NCBI GenBank assembly: GCA_045540275.1 | Contig: JAZQGX010000096.1 | Span: 1-41,634, forward strand | DNA from: RGIG8368 sp045540275 | GTDB taxonomy: Bacteria; Verrucomicrobiota; Kiritimatiellia; RFP12; UBA1067 | Length of the DNA stretch: 41,634 nucleotides | Reading direction: 5' to 3' | In this document: piece after piece, positions 22,704 to 30,915 of the stretch | Layout of the letters: each line of letters opens with the position of its first letter | Numbering within the stretch: the stretch's first letter is position 1 | Position numbers and translations under genes: made by a program | Notes under the pieces: generated by a model | Databases searched by the model: none | Seen by the model: only the letters and a program-made list of their open reading frames with translations | Told to the model about the DNA's origin: nothing

Positions 22704-23384
22704 TTAGACAATCTGGATGGCCGCCGCAGCCAGCGGTATATCCTCGGCCGTGGTGATTTTGATGTTCGGGCGCTCCCATTCGACGATGCGCACGGGCTTG
22801 CCGTACTCTTCCACCGCGCCGGCCTCGTCGGTGACGACCAGCTTCTTTTCCGTAACCTGAGCGTAGGCTTTTTTCAGAAGCTCGGCCTCCGCCGCCTGAG
22901 GCGTTGCAACCGCCCAGAGTTTGGAGCGATCGATCGTATGGTCGACCATGTTGGCCTTACCCGCGACCTTGACGGTGTCCCAAATTCTGGAGGCGGTTAC
23001 CGCACAGCCGTTTTTGCGCGCCTGTTTGATCGTTTCGCTGATGAGTTCGGGCTTCACGCAAGGGCGCGCACCATCGTGAACGATGACGTAACGGGTATCT
23101 GGATCCATCTCTTTGAGCCCGCAGATTACCGAATCCTGACGCTTGTTGCCGCCGGTTATTATTTTGCGGATTTTCGAAATGCCGAACATCTGGGTCAATC
23201 CCTTTGCCGCGAGCATCTGATCACGGCGAACAACTAAAATAATCTGATCGATGTCCGGACACTGTTCGAACGCCAGCATCGACCAGACAACGACCGGTTT
23301 TGAACCTAAATTGACAAACGCCTTATCGATGTTGTTCCCCATGCGTTCGCTTTTTCCGGCTGCTACGATTATTGCTGTATTCAT
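22704..23384 (-). CDS. ispD: 2-C-methyl-D-erythritol 4-phosphate cytidylyltransferase
   Basis: 226 residues. It joins CTP and MEP to CDP-ME, the third step of the MEP pathway. The nucleotide loop is AIIVAAGKSERMG; the family more often has AAGxGxRMG. GGNKRQDSVICGL, VHDGARP, DTVKV, VTDEAGAVE and ERPNIKITTAEDIPLA are the remaining conserved blocks; the usual QTPQ is here ATPQ. Strong GGAGG lies 10-14 bases before the ATG. It heads the eight-gene minus-strand run ending with the SNF2 gene. Confidence 0.94.
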   Translation of the reverse strand: MNTAIIVAAGKSERMGNNIDKAFVNLGSKPVVVWSMLAFEQCPDIDQIILVVRRDQMLAAKGLTQMFGISKIRKIITGGNKRQDSVICGLKEMDPDTRYVIVHDGARPCVKPELISETIKQARKNGCAVTASRIWDTVKVAGKANMVDHTIDRSKLWAVATPQAAEAELLKKAYAQVTEKKLVVTDEAGAVEEYGKPVRIVEWERPNIKITTAEDIPLAAAAIQIV

Positions 23385-23633
23385 GTTTTAGTATCCTCCT
23401 GAAGATTCCGGGATAGTGTAAAGTTTTTCTTTTCTTTTTAACTGGAAGAATGGTATCAAATTGTAAGCTTATGCGCTATGTTTTTTTGCCATATTTTTGA
23501 AAATGCGGCGAAGTGGTTTGAAAATCCTCCTTTTGCGGGGAGCGGCGTCGATTTGGCAGGCGATCAAACGCCTCTGCACCCCCGTTCGAGCGAGACGAAA
23601 CGGCGCCGCCGGTTTTTCGCGTGCAATACAATC

Positions 23634-23662
23634 TTGCCGTACGCTTTAGGTGCTGATATACT
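23634..23662 (+). promoter_or_regulatory. Promoter of the eda-kdgK-transporter operon
   Basis: A -35 TTGCCG (23634-23639) and a near-consensus -10 TATACT (23657-23662) are 17 bases apart. Transcription would start near 23669, leaving a leader of about 105 bases before eda. Confidence 0.6.
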
Positions 23663-23708
23663 TGTGAACGTGTTGACTGCGTGGGTTTTCAACGGTGGGG
23701 AAATGAAT

Positions 23709-23724
23709 GCGAATCCTTATTCGC
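23709..23724 (+). promoter_or_regulatory. Small hairpin in the eda leader
   Basis: GCGAAT (23709-23714) and ATTCGC (23719-23724) form a perfect 6-bp stem with a CCTT loop, in the leader between the promoter and eda. As DNA it is also a 16-bp dyad that a regulator responding to KDG could bind. Either role is inference. Confidence 0.35.
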
Positions 23725-23773
23725 GCTACGGCAATCAATATGTTTTACGATAACGAGAAAGGTTGTTAATCAA

Positions 23774-24445
23774 ATGAACGCAGATCAATCCAAGGTGGTG
23801 GAATGCGTGAGCAGCAGTCGTATTATCGCGATCATCCGCGGATTTGAACCTGATGTCTGCCTGCATCTGGCGGAATGCTACGTCAAAGGCGGCATCCGAA
23901 TGATCGAGGTCACCTTCCCCCAGTCGGCGCCGGAGCAATGGTGCCGGACGGCTGAAGCAATCTCGTTGATCAGAAACCGTTTCGGCGAACAGCTGCTGGT
24001 TGGCGCTGGAACGGTAATAAACGGCGAACAGCTCCAGATCGCGCGCGATGCCGGCGCGATGTACGCAATCTCGCCCAATGTGAACACTGAACTCATCCGC
24101 GAAACAGTGGAAAAAGGTTTGGTGGCAATGCCGGGAGCCTTGACTCCGTCGGAGATGGTTTCGGCGCATGAAGCCGGGGCGCAATTCGTGAAGATTTTTC
24201 CCGCGGGGGCTCTCGGAGCATCGTATGTCAAGGCGGTCCGCGCTCCGCTGTCGCACATTCCGATGCTGGCGGTCGGCGGAATTTCGGCTGCCAATGTGGA
24301 GGAATTTATCGCCGCCGGATGTGTTGGGGCGGGAGTCGGCGGAAACCTCACCAAACGAGAATTTATTGAAGAGAAAGCTTGGGATAAAATCACTGCCGTC
24401 GCGGTCGAACTGACGGAAAAAGTCAAAAAAGGAATGCAAAAATGA
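23774..24445 (+). CDS. eda: 2-dehydro-3-deoxy-phosphogluconate aldolase (KDPG/KHG aldolase)
   Basis: 223 residues. It cleaves KDPG to pyruvate and glyceraldehyde 3-phosphate and usually also acts on 4-hydroxy-2-oxoglutarate. Motifs: IIAIIRG, GGIRMIEVTFPQ with the catalytic Glu, LLVGAGTVINGEQ, ALTPSEM, the Schiff-base lysine in FVKIFPAGALG, and AVGGISAANVEEF. The start at 23774 gives the conserved N-terminus and has AGAAAGG upstream; the frame is open from 23681 but that part is leader. It overlaps kdgK by four bases (ATGA). Confidence 0.95.
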   Translation: MNADQSKVVECVSSSRIIAIIRGFEPDVCLHLAECYVKGGIRMIEVTFPQSAPEQWCRTAEAISLIRNRFGEQLLVGAGTVINGEQLQIARDAGAMYAISPNVNTELIRETVEKGLVAMPGALTPSEMVSAHEAGAQFVKIFPAGALGASYVKAVRAPLSHIPMLAVGGISAANVEEFIAAGCVGAGVGGNLTKREFIEEKAWDKITAVAVELTEKVKKGMQK

Positions 24446-25461
24446 AAGTTGTCTGTTTCGGTGAAATCATGATGCGTCTGAACCCGGAAGGGTACAAGCG
24501 GTTTGTTCAGGCAAACGGATTCGAGGCTTCATACGCCGGAGGCGAGGCCAATGTGTCCGTCTCGCTGGCCAATTACGGCATGGAAGCGTCGTTTGTGACC
24601 AAACTGCCCGATAACGATCTGGGCCGGAGCGCGCGAAATGCGGTCAGGCAGTTCGGAGTGGATACTTCGTCCATCGTTTGGGGCGGTCCCCGGTTGGGCA
24701 TCTATTTCGTGGAGAAGGGCGCTTCGCAGCGTGCCTCGAAGGTTATCTACGACCGCGCCGGTTCGTCGATAGCGCTTGCAAAGCGTGAGGATTTCGATTG
24801 GAACGCCATTCTTGACGGTGCGGATTGGTTCCATTTCACCGGCATTACTCCGGCATTGGGCGGAGAACTTCCGGCAATCTGTCTTGATGCGTTGAAAGTG
24901 TGCAAAGAGAAGAAAATCACCGTCAGCTGCGATCTGAATTACCGCGGAAAACTTTGGAGCCGCGAAGAAGCGGGCAGGGTGATGGCGGAATTGGTCCCGT
25001 ATGTCAACGTCTGCATCGCCAACGAATCGGACATGGCCGACGTTTTCGGCATTCACGCGGGCGGTAGCGATATCGAATGCGGTAAACTCGATCGCGAAGG
25101 ATACATTAATGCCGCCAAGGCGCTGCACGACCGGTTCGGCTGCGAGAAGGTCGCCATCACTTTGCGTAGCAGTCTTTCCGCCTCCGACAACAAATGGAGC
25201 GGGATGTTGTGGACCAGTGATCAGGCGGTTTTCGCCCCGGAGTACCTCGTTCACATCGTCGACCGCGTCGGCGGCGGCGATTCCTTCGGCGGCGGTCTCA
25301 TCTACGCGCTCGCCTCCGGCTATGAAGCGCAGGCCGCCATCGATTACGCCGTGGCCGCCTCCTGTCTCAAACATTCAATCGAGCAGGATTTCAACCATGT
25401 CAGCGTCGCGGAGGTGAAGTCTCTGGCCGCCGGCAACGCTTCGGGAAGGGTGGTCAGATAA
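24442..25461 (+). CDS. kdgK: 2-dehydro-3-deoxygluconokinase
   Basis: 339 residues of the PfkB sugar kinase family. It phosphorylates KDG to KDPG, the substrate of the adjacent aldolase. The N-terminal FGEIMMRLNPEGYKRF is characteristic of KDG kinases. YAGGEANVSVSLANYGM is the first PfkB signature and DRVGGGDSFGGGLIYAL the second, with the catalytic Asp (usual form DTVGAGDSF). Its TAA overlaps the transporter's ATG by one base, so eda, kdgK and the transporter are probably one transcript. Confidence 0.94.
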   Translation: MKVVCFGEIMMRLNPEGYKRFVQANGFEASYAGGEANVSVSLANYGMEASFVTKLPDNDLGRSARNAVRQFGVDTSSIVWGGPRLGIYFVEKGASQRASKVIYDRAGSSIALAKREDFDWNAILDGADWFHFTGITPALGGELPAICLDALKVCKEKKITVSCDLNYRGKLWSREEAGRVMAELVPYVNVCIANESDMADVFGIHAGGSDIECGKLDREGYINAAKALHDRFGCEKVAITLRSSLSASDNKWSGMLWTSDQAVFAPEYLVHIVDRVGGGDSFGGGLIYALASGYEAQAAIDYAVAASCLKHSIEQDFNHVSVAEVKSLAAGNASGRVVR

Positions 25462-26717
25462 TGCGCCGCAACGCCATCTTGAAACTGCTTTCTCTGCTCG
25501 GTCCGGGAATCTTCGCCATCGGATACACCATTGGAACCGGTAGCGTTACCAGCATGGCGATGACCGGCGCGGACTACGGTCTGAAGTTGGCTTGGGCGTT
25601 GCTGTTGAGTTGTGTTTTTTCAGGCGTGCTGATGGAGGCTTACGGGCGCTTCGCCTGTGTGACCGGCGAAACCTCTCTTCACGGTGTCCGCCGATATATT
25701 CCCGGCGGAACGCTGTGGGCGGTGCTTGTCTTTATCGGCGTGGTCGTGGGACAATACACTTGTATGGGAGGAATTCTCACCCTCTCCTCCGGGGCGATCT
25801 GCGAAATGCTGACGATGTTCTTCCCGGGCATCGAGCCCGGCGCGAGATGGATGGTATTGACGGTAGCGGTATTGATTATGGGTTTTATGCTCATGATGAT
25901 GCTGATCGGGCGCTACGGATTTTTCGAAAAGCTGCTGGCGTTTTTCGTCATGATTATGGGGCTTACCTTCATCGCCAGCGCATTTGTCGTATGGCCGGAT
26001 GCCGCAACCATGAAACGTGCGCTGCCGCCGTTGATCCCTTCGGGCGGCGAAGGGCTGCTGATGCTGGCCTCATTGGTGGGGACGACCTTGGCCGCGCCCA
26101 CATTCGTCACTCGCCCGCTTCTGATCAAGGAGAAGGGCGGTACGGCGGCGACCATTCGGGAGCAGCGCATCGACTCCGCGGTGTCGGCGACCTTGATGTT
26201 CGTAATCAGCGGATCAATCATGCTGGTGGCGACCGGATCGCTCTTCTCCGAGGGGAAGACCATTGTCAAGATACTCGATATGGCCCATACGCTCGAACCG
26301 CTGGCTGGTCGTTTTGCGGTGGTGCTTTTCATGTTTGGTATTTTGGCGGCGGGACTGTCCTCCATATTCCCGATAATGATGGTGGCTCCGCTGCTGATGG
26401 GAGATTGGAAAAGTGGAGCGATGGACACGAAATCCCGGTCGTTCAGGATGTGGTGCCTGGTTGCATCGCTAGCTGCGCTGATAGTTCCTTTTCTCGGTGG
26501 AAACCCGGTATTTGTGACCATCATGGCGCAGATATCGAATGTATTTGTGCTGCCGCTGACGGTGGCGGTGATACTGTACATGTTGAACCGCAAGGCGGTC
26601 ATGGGCGAGCACCGCGCGGGAGTGCTGTTGAACATCGGGCTGGTCGGCTCGCTGATATTCGCGCTGGCCATCGCCTATGCCGGTGTGGTCTCGCTGATTG
26701 AACGCTTTACGGCGTAA
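25461..26717 (+). CDS. Nramp-fold transporter lacking the metal-binding signature
   Basis: 418 residues, about 11 membrane segments. It aligns by eye with Nramp transporters from the first segment (GPGIFAIGYTIGTGSVTSMAMTGADYGLKLAW), but the metal-ligand DPGN of TM1 is GTGS. In TM6 the MPH motif is replaced, with VGTTLAAPTFVTRPLLIKEKG in its place. Other Nramp features (a Gly-rich helix break in TM1, the RxxxxxSAVSATL linker before TM7) are kept. Loss of the Asp, Asn and Met ligands makes transport of Mn or Fe unlikely. The operon with eda and kdgK suggests uptake of KDG or a related sugar acid. Confidence 0.75.
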   Translation: MRRNAILKLLSLLGPGIFAIGYTIGTGSVTSMAMTGADYGLKLAWALLLSCVFSGVLMEAYGRFACVTGETSLHGVRRYIPGGTLWAVLVFIGVVVGQYTCMGGILTLSSGAICEMLTMFFPGIEPGARWMVLTVAVLIMGFMLMMMLIGRYGFFEKLLAFFVMIMGLTFIASAFVVWPDAATMKRALPPLIPSGGEGLLMLASLVGTTLAAPTFVTRPLLIKEKGGTAATIREQRIDSAVSATLMFVISGSIMLVATGSLFSEGKTIVKILDMAHTLEPLAGRFAVVLFMFGILAAGLSSIFPIMMVAPLLMGDWKSGAMDTKSRSFRMWCLVASLAALIVPFLGGNPVFVTIMAQISNVFVLPLTVAVILYMLNRKAVMGEHRAGVLLNIGLVGSLIFALAIAYAGVVSLIERFTA

Positions 26718-26788
26718 TCGGCCTTCCGGACGACGCAAAATGCGTATGACAATTGGTGGATTTGTTTTGAAAACAGGAGTGGTTTGCA

Positions 26789-28861
26789 ATGGCGAAGAAA
26801 TGCAGTAATCCGTTTATAAATGTTCCAGCCGAACCAGATTTTGCGGCGATGATGCCGGAGTTGGCCGACAAGGCGCTGCCGCAACTCATAAAAATGGCTG
26901 AGAAGGGGCTTCATGAAATCGAAGCTTCGGACGATCTTACCTGGGACGGTTTTTTCTGCAAGATCGGCGACGCTTTCCGTCCGGTTGGCCGCGCATGGGG
27001 ATTTCTGAGTCATTTCCTGTCGGTGTCGAATACTCCTGCCTGGCGCAAGGTATACGAGAAACACCAGATGGACGTTGTCTCGATCGGGATGATGTTCTCT
27101 CAAAATCCGAATTTTTTCTCGCGCATGAAAAAGATGCGCCAGACCCCGGAGATTTACGATGCGCTCACGCCTACGCGTCGCCGGATTCTGGACAAAGCGA
27201 TCAAGACGATGGAGGATGGCGGTGCTGGACTGGAAGACGAGAAGCGTTTGCGCTATTGTGAAATCCAAAAACGGCTTTCGGTTCTGGGTACAAAATTCCA
27301 CAACAACCATATCGATGCGATTAAAGCTTATTCATTGACGCTGAAGAAGCGGTCGGAAGTCGAAGGGCTGCCCGATTCTCTCTTGGCGGTGGCGGCGCAG
27401 ACGGCGAAGGGCGATGCCAAAAAAGGACCGTGGAAAATCACGCTCAATCAGGCGGTCTACGCGCCGTTCATGTCCTACAGCCGCAATGCAACCGCGCGAG
27501 AGGCGGTCTATCGCGCCAGATGTGCGCTAGCGTCGAGCGGCAAGTTTGACAATCAGCCCGTCATCAGCGAGTATCTTGCGCTCAGCGACGAAATGGCGAA
27601 ATTGCTGGGATACGGATGCTATGCCGAATGGAGCCTTTCCAACAAGATGGCGGGCAGCGTGGAGAAGGTTGACCGGTTGATTTCTGAACTGGCAGCTGCT
27701 TCATTCGAAGCGGGGCGGTCGGAACGGAACGAACTTGAGCGTTTTGCCGAGGCGTTTGGCGATCCGTTGTCGGGGATGAAGATCAAGGATGCCCCGTGGA
27801 ATATCTCGTACTGGGTGGAGAAGCAGCAGCAGGTGCGCTACGGATACAGCGATGAGGAGCTGTCGCGTTATTTTCCGTTTGAACGGGTTTTGGACGGATT
27901 GTTCAAATTGGCCGAACGGCTCTTTGGAATTCGCATTTGCGAGGAGAAGGGTGCCTCCGTCTGGCACAAGGATGTCAGGTTCTTCCGACTTTACGAGCGG
28001 GACTCCAAGGAGAGTTTCGCCGCATTCTACCTCGATCCGTATTCCCGCCCTGGGCTGAAGCGCAGCGGGGCGTGGATGAACGATTTTGCCAGCAGATGCC
28101 GGAAGTCGGACGGTTCGGTTCGCAAACCGCTGGCGGTCATCGTCTGCAACCAGACGGTGCCGGTGGGGAAGAAAAAGCCGGTTATGAGATTTGCCGAGGT
28201 AGAGACGCTGTTCCACGAGTTCGGTCATTGCCTGCAGCATTTGCTTACTGAGGTCGACGATGTCGATGCTTCGGGAATCAACGGCATTGAATGGGATGCG
28301 GTGGAAATCGCCTCGCAGTTCATGGAGAACTGGTGCTACGAAAAAAGCGTCATCACCGATATCGCCCAGCACATCGACAGCGGCGAAGCGCTTCCCGGCT
28401 GGCTGTTTGACCGGATGCTTGCATCGCGCAACTACCGCGCTGGCACGATGATGCTTCGCCAACTCACTTTTGCCGCGCTTGACATGGATCTTTATGCGCG
28501 TTATCCCCGGTTTGACGGAGATACGCCGCAAAAGGTTGCAGAGGATAATTTTGAAAAATATTCGCCGACCCCTTGTTTGCCGGAGGATCGTTTCCTTTGC
28601 TCGTTCGGTCATATTTTCAGCGGTGCGTATTCGGCCGGTTATTACAGCTACAAGTGGTCGGAGGTGCTGTCGGCGGATGTTTTCGCGGCATTTGAAGAGG
28701 CGGGGTTGAACGACGAGGATCGTGTGCGCGAGACCGGGAGACGCTACCGCAGCACTTTTTTGGCGCTTGGAGGCAGCGTTAAACCGGCGGAGGTGTTTCG
28801 GATGTTCCGCGGCCGCGACGCGTCAATCGAAGCGTTGCTCAGGCATTCCGGGTTGAAGTGA
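26789..28861 (+). CDS. prlC: M3-family oligopeptidase (oligopeptidase A-like)
   Basis: 690 residues. The zinc motif HEFGH is at 476-480 in TLFHEFGHCLQHLLTEVD, with the distal Glu in the following SGINGIEWDAVEIASQFMENW, which is the PrlC/OpdA form of the M3A family. The N-terminal helical domain and C-terminal YSAGYYSYKWSEVLSADVFAAFEE are typical. It degrades cytosolic oligopeptides and cleaved signal peptides. AGGAG precedes the ATG by about 11 bases. There is a 71-base gap after the transporter and the next gene begins at once. Confidence 0.93.
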   Translation: MAKKCSNPFINVPAEPDFAAMMPELADKALPQLIKMAEKGLHEIEASDDLTWDGFFCKIGDAFRPVGRAWGFLSHFLSVSNTPAWRKVYEKHQMDVVSIGMMFSQNPNFFSRMKKMRQTPEIYDALTPTRRRILDKAIKTMEDGGAGLEDEKRLRYCEIQKRLSVLGTKFHNNHIDAIKAYSLTLKKRSEVEGLPDSLLAVAAQTAKGDAKKGPWKITLNQAVYAPFMSYSRNATAREAVYRARCALASSGKFDNQPVISEYLALSDEMAKLLGYGCYAEWSLSNKMAGSVEKVDRLISELAAASFEAGRSERNELERFAEAFGDPLSGMKIKDAPWNISYWVEKQQQVRYGYSDEELSRYFPFERVLDGLFKLAERLFGIRICEEKGASVWHKDVRFFRLYERDSKESFAAFYLDPYSRPGLKRSGAWMNDFASRCRKSDGSVRKPLAVIVCNQTVPVGKKKPVMRFAEVETLFHEFGHCLQHLLTEVDDVDASGINGIEWDAVEIASQFMENWCYEKSVITDIAQHIDSGEALPGWLFDRMLASRNYRAGTMMLRQLTFAALDMDLYARYPRFDGDTPQKVAEDNFEKYSPTPCLPEDRFLCSFGHIFSGAYSAGYYSYKWSEVLSADVFAAFEEAGLNDEDRVRETGRRYRSTFLALGGSVKPAEVFRMFRGRDASIEALLRHSGLK

Positions 28862-28881
28862 GAAGAATCGAGGGGGTGGCA

Positions 28882-30012
28882 ATGGAATCGGCGAAAACGG
28901 AAAATAACGGCGGGCGTCTGGCCTCGCTTGACATCCTGCGCGGCTTTGACATTTTCATGCTGGTGGCGGGGCATACCTTGATTTATCGTCTGTTCAAACT
29001 GGGAGTGTTTGGAGATGGCGAGTTCAGCAAGGAGGCGATTCGCCAGCTAGGGCATTGCGATTGGATCGGTTTTACCGTCTGGGACATGGTGATGCCGCTC
29101 TTTGTGTTCATGGCCGGTGCAGCGATTCCGTTTGCGCTCGAAAAATATGCAACGCCGCTGGTTTTCTACAAGCGTCTGCTCAAGCGCGTTGCGCTGCTGT
29201 GGATACTCGGCATGGTGGTGCAGGGGAGATTGCTGGCATTTGATTTGCACAAGCTGGCGGTCTACTCGAACACGCTTCAGGCGATTGCAGTCGGTTATGC
29301 GGCAAGTGCGGTGATTTTCTATCATAGCCGCAAAAATTGGATTCGTCTGGCGATTGCCGGGGTTATTTTTGCCATTTATTGGGTGGGGTTTGCGGTCGGC
29401 GGCGACTTTACCAAGACGGGGAATTTCGCGGAAATCGTCGATTGCAAGGTGCTGGGACGGTGGCGCGATTTGGTGCAATGGAGCAAGGACGGCACCTGGA
29501 AATTCAATCATTATTACAGCTACACCTGGGTTTGGAGTTCGCTGGGTTTTATTTTGAGCGCATTGGCCGGTGCGTTTTGCGGACAACTGCTCAAGGGGGA
29601 AAAGAGCGCAAGGCGGGCCTATGTGCTTTTGGGTGCGGGGCTGTTGGCGCTGGGCGCGGCATGGGGTATGAGTCATTGGGTGCCGATCATCAAAAAGATC
29701 TGGACGCCTTCGATGGCGATATGGGCCGCGGGTTGGTCTGCGCTGCTGCTTGGCGCGGTATACTGGCTGGTCGACATAAAAGGTTGGATCAAGGGCTTGG
29801 GTTGGCTGAAGATTTACGGGATGAACTGCATCTTTGCCTACGTGGTTGCCCATGTGGTCAATTTCCGTTCAGTGGTCTGCTCATTTATTTTCGGGGTGGA
29901 GCAGTATGTGAGCAAGGGGTGGTTTGATTATCTTGTTCGCGTTGGCAGCATCGTTATCGTTTTTCTTCTGCTCTATTGGCTTTATCGTAACCGGAAATTC
30001 ATCAGAGTGTAA
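28882..30012 (+). CDS. DUF5009/HGSNAT-type membrane protein (putative acyltransferase)
   Basis: 376 residues with about 10 membrane segments. LASLDILRGFDIFMLVAGH is the hallmark opening of the DUF5009/DUF1624 group, to which lysosomal heparan-alpha-glucosaminide N-acetyltransferase also belongs. HCDWIGFTVWDMVMPLFVFMAGAAIPFAL follows, the extracytoplasmic loop with the catalytic-type His/Asp region. The usual role is moving an acyl group across the membrane to a sugar; the substrate here is unknown. ATG 28882 is chosen because GAGGGGGT lies upstream. A GTG at 28858, overlapping the peptidase stop, is the alternative and would add eight residues. Confidence 0.83.
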   Translation: MESAKTENNGGRLASLDILRGFDIFMLVAGHTLIYRLFKLGVFGDGEFSKEAIRQLGHCDWIGFTVWDMVMPLFVFMAGAAIPFALEKYATPLVFYKRLLKRVALLWILGMVVQGRLLAFDLHKLAVYSNTLQAIAVGYAASAVIFYHSRKNWIRLAIAGVIFAIYWVGFAVGGDFTKTGNFAEIVDCKVLGRWRDLVQWSKDGTWKFNHYYSYTWVWSSLGFILSALAGAFCGQLLKGEKSARRAYVLLGAGLLALGAAWGMSHWVPIIKKIWTPSMAIWAAGWSALLLGAVYWLVDIKGWIKGLGWLKIYGMNCIFAYVVAHVVNFRSVVCSFIFGVEQYVSKGWFDYLVRVGSIVIVFLLLYWLYRNRKFIRV

Positions 30013-30022
30013 AAAAACGTGT

Positions 30023-30060
30023 ACGCGCATAGTTCTTCCGCCACCGGCGGTGACGCGTTA
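30023..30060 (+). terminator. Possible terminator after the DUF5009 gene
   Basis: An inner 5-bp stem CCGCC (30038-30042)/GGCGG (30046-30050) lies within outer arms ACGCG (30023-30027)/CGCGT (30054-30058). Only a weak T-rich sequence follows, so termination efficiency is uncertain. Confidence 0.3.
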
Positions 30061-30092
30061 TTGAGTGTCCGGTCCTGATACCTCTAGCCCGA

Positions 30093-30147
30093 TTCATTCT
30101 TCATTCATCAATTTTCATTAGATTTCGTTCATCCGCACCGTAATCTC
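30093..30147 (-). repeat. Dispersed repeat, copy 4 (long form, minus strand)
   Basis: Read on the minus strand, 30147-30128 is GAGATTACGGTGCGGATGAA, followed by CGAAATCTAATGAAAATTGA and TGAATGAAGAATGAAT. The shared tail with the copy at 8994 makes a unit of about 50 bases. A GC-rich segment (CCCGCGAGTC on the same strand) lies just before it, as with copy 3. Confidence 0.75.
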
Positions 30148-30305
30148 ATTTCTTCAGACTCGCGGGCCGTCGCCCTTGGGCGTGAAGGTGGACCTCCTCC
30201 TTCGTGCCTTTCTCTTTCCGATTATCCCGGAATCCCGTTTGATATTGCCGTTCTCGGTGATAAGGGGTAGGCTTTTTATTACGGGCTTTTCCAATTTTGC
30301 TTTTT

Positions 30306-30334
30306 TTGATAAGATGGAATCATCTGATTGTTAT
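30306..30334 (+). promoter_or_regulatory. Possible promoter of the lipocalin-uup genes
   Basis: TTGATA (30306-30311) and TGTTAT (30329-30334) are 17 bases apart, about 50 bases before the lipocalin ATG. The -10 matches only four of six positions, so the call is tentative. Confidence 0.35.
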
Positions 30335-30388
30335 GTGGATTAAGTTTGCACTGTCTTGGTGTGATGTTGGTCGTATTGGAGTTCATGT

Positions 30389-30901
30389 ATGAAAAAAAAT
30401 CTTCTCGCTCTGTCGGTTGCTGCTTTGATCGCGTCTGGATGCAGGACTGTCACCAGTGTGGTGGACATCACTCCGGTTTCGGCTTTCGACGTGGAGCGAT
30501 TTGTTGGCACCTGGTATGAGCTTGCCCGCTTCGACCATTCCTTTGAGAAAGGGGCCGACCACGCCCAAGCACATTATTCCGTCAATCCCGATTCGACCAT
30601 TACCGTTGTCAATCGCGCCAAGTACAACGGGGTGGCGCGCGAGGTAAAAGGCAAGGTCCGTCTCACCAAGACTCCCGGCTTGATGCGCGTCTCATTCTTC
30701 GGCCCGTTCTATTCCGATTATCGTGTGCTTTTCATCGACAAGACTTACTCCCATGCCCTGATTGGAAGTGGTTCCAGCGATTATCTCTGGGTGCTTTGCC
30801 GTTCCCAAAAACCCGATCTGACGGTACTGGCGAAAATCATGAGCGAAGCGAAGCGCAGAGGATATGATATTTCCTCGCTGATCTGGGTCAATCAAGATTA
30901 G
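30389..30901 (+). CDS. blc: Outer membrane lipoprotein lipocalin (Blc-like)
   Basis: 170 residues. The lipobox is IASG-C18. The first lipocalin motif is VGTWYELARFDHSFEKG with the invariant GxW; the second block SDYRVLFIDKTYSHALIGSGSSDYLWVLCRSQ and the closing strand LIWVNQD match Blc-type bacterial lipocalins. These bind fatty acids or lysophospholipids at the outer membrane. TTGGAG sits about 10 bases before the ATG. uup follows by 14 bases. Confidence 0.92.
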   Translation: MKKNLLALSVAALIASGCRTVTSVVDITPVSAFDVERFVGTWYELARFDHSFEKGADHAQAHYSVNPDSTITVVNRAKYNGVAREVKGKVRLTKTPGLMRVSFFGPFYSDYRVLFIDKTYSHALIGSGSSDYLWVLCRSQKPDLTVLAKIMSEAKRRGYDISSLIWVNQD

Positions 30902-30915
30902 TCTCCGGAACTCTC

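Noticed and set aside
25461..26717. Ordinary Mn/Fe Nramp transporter
   Set aside because: The DPGN and MPH metal-ligand motifs are absent, so the standard annotation would mislead; kept as Nramp-fold transporter of unknown substrate.
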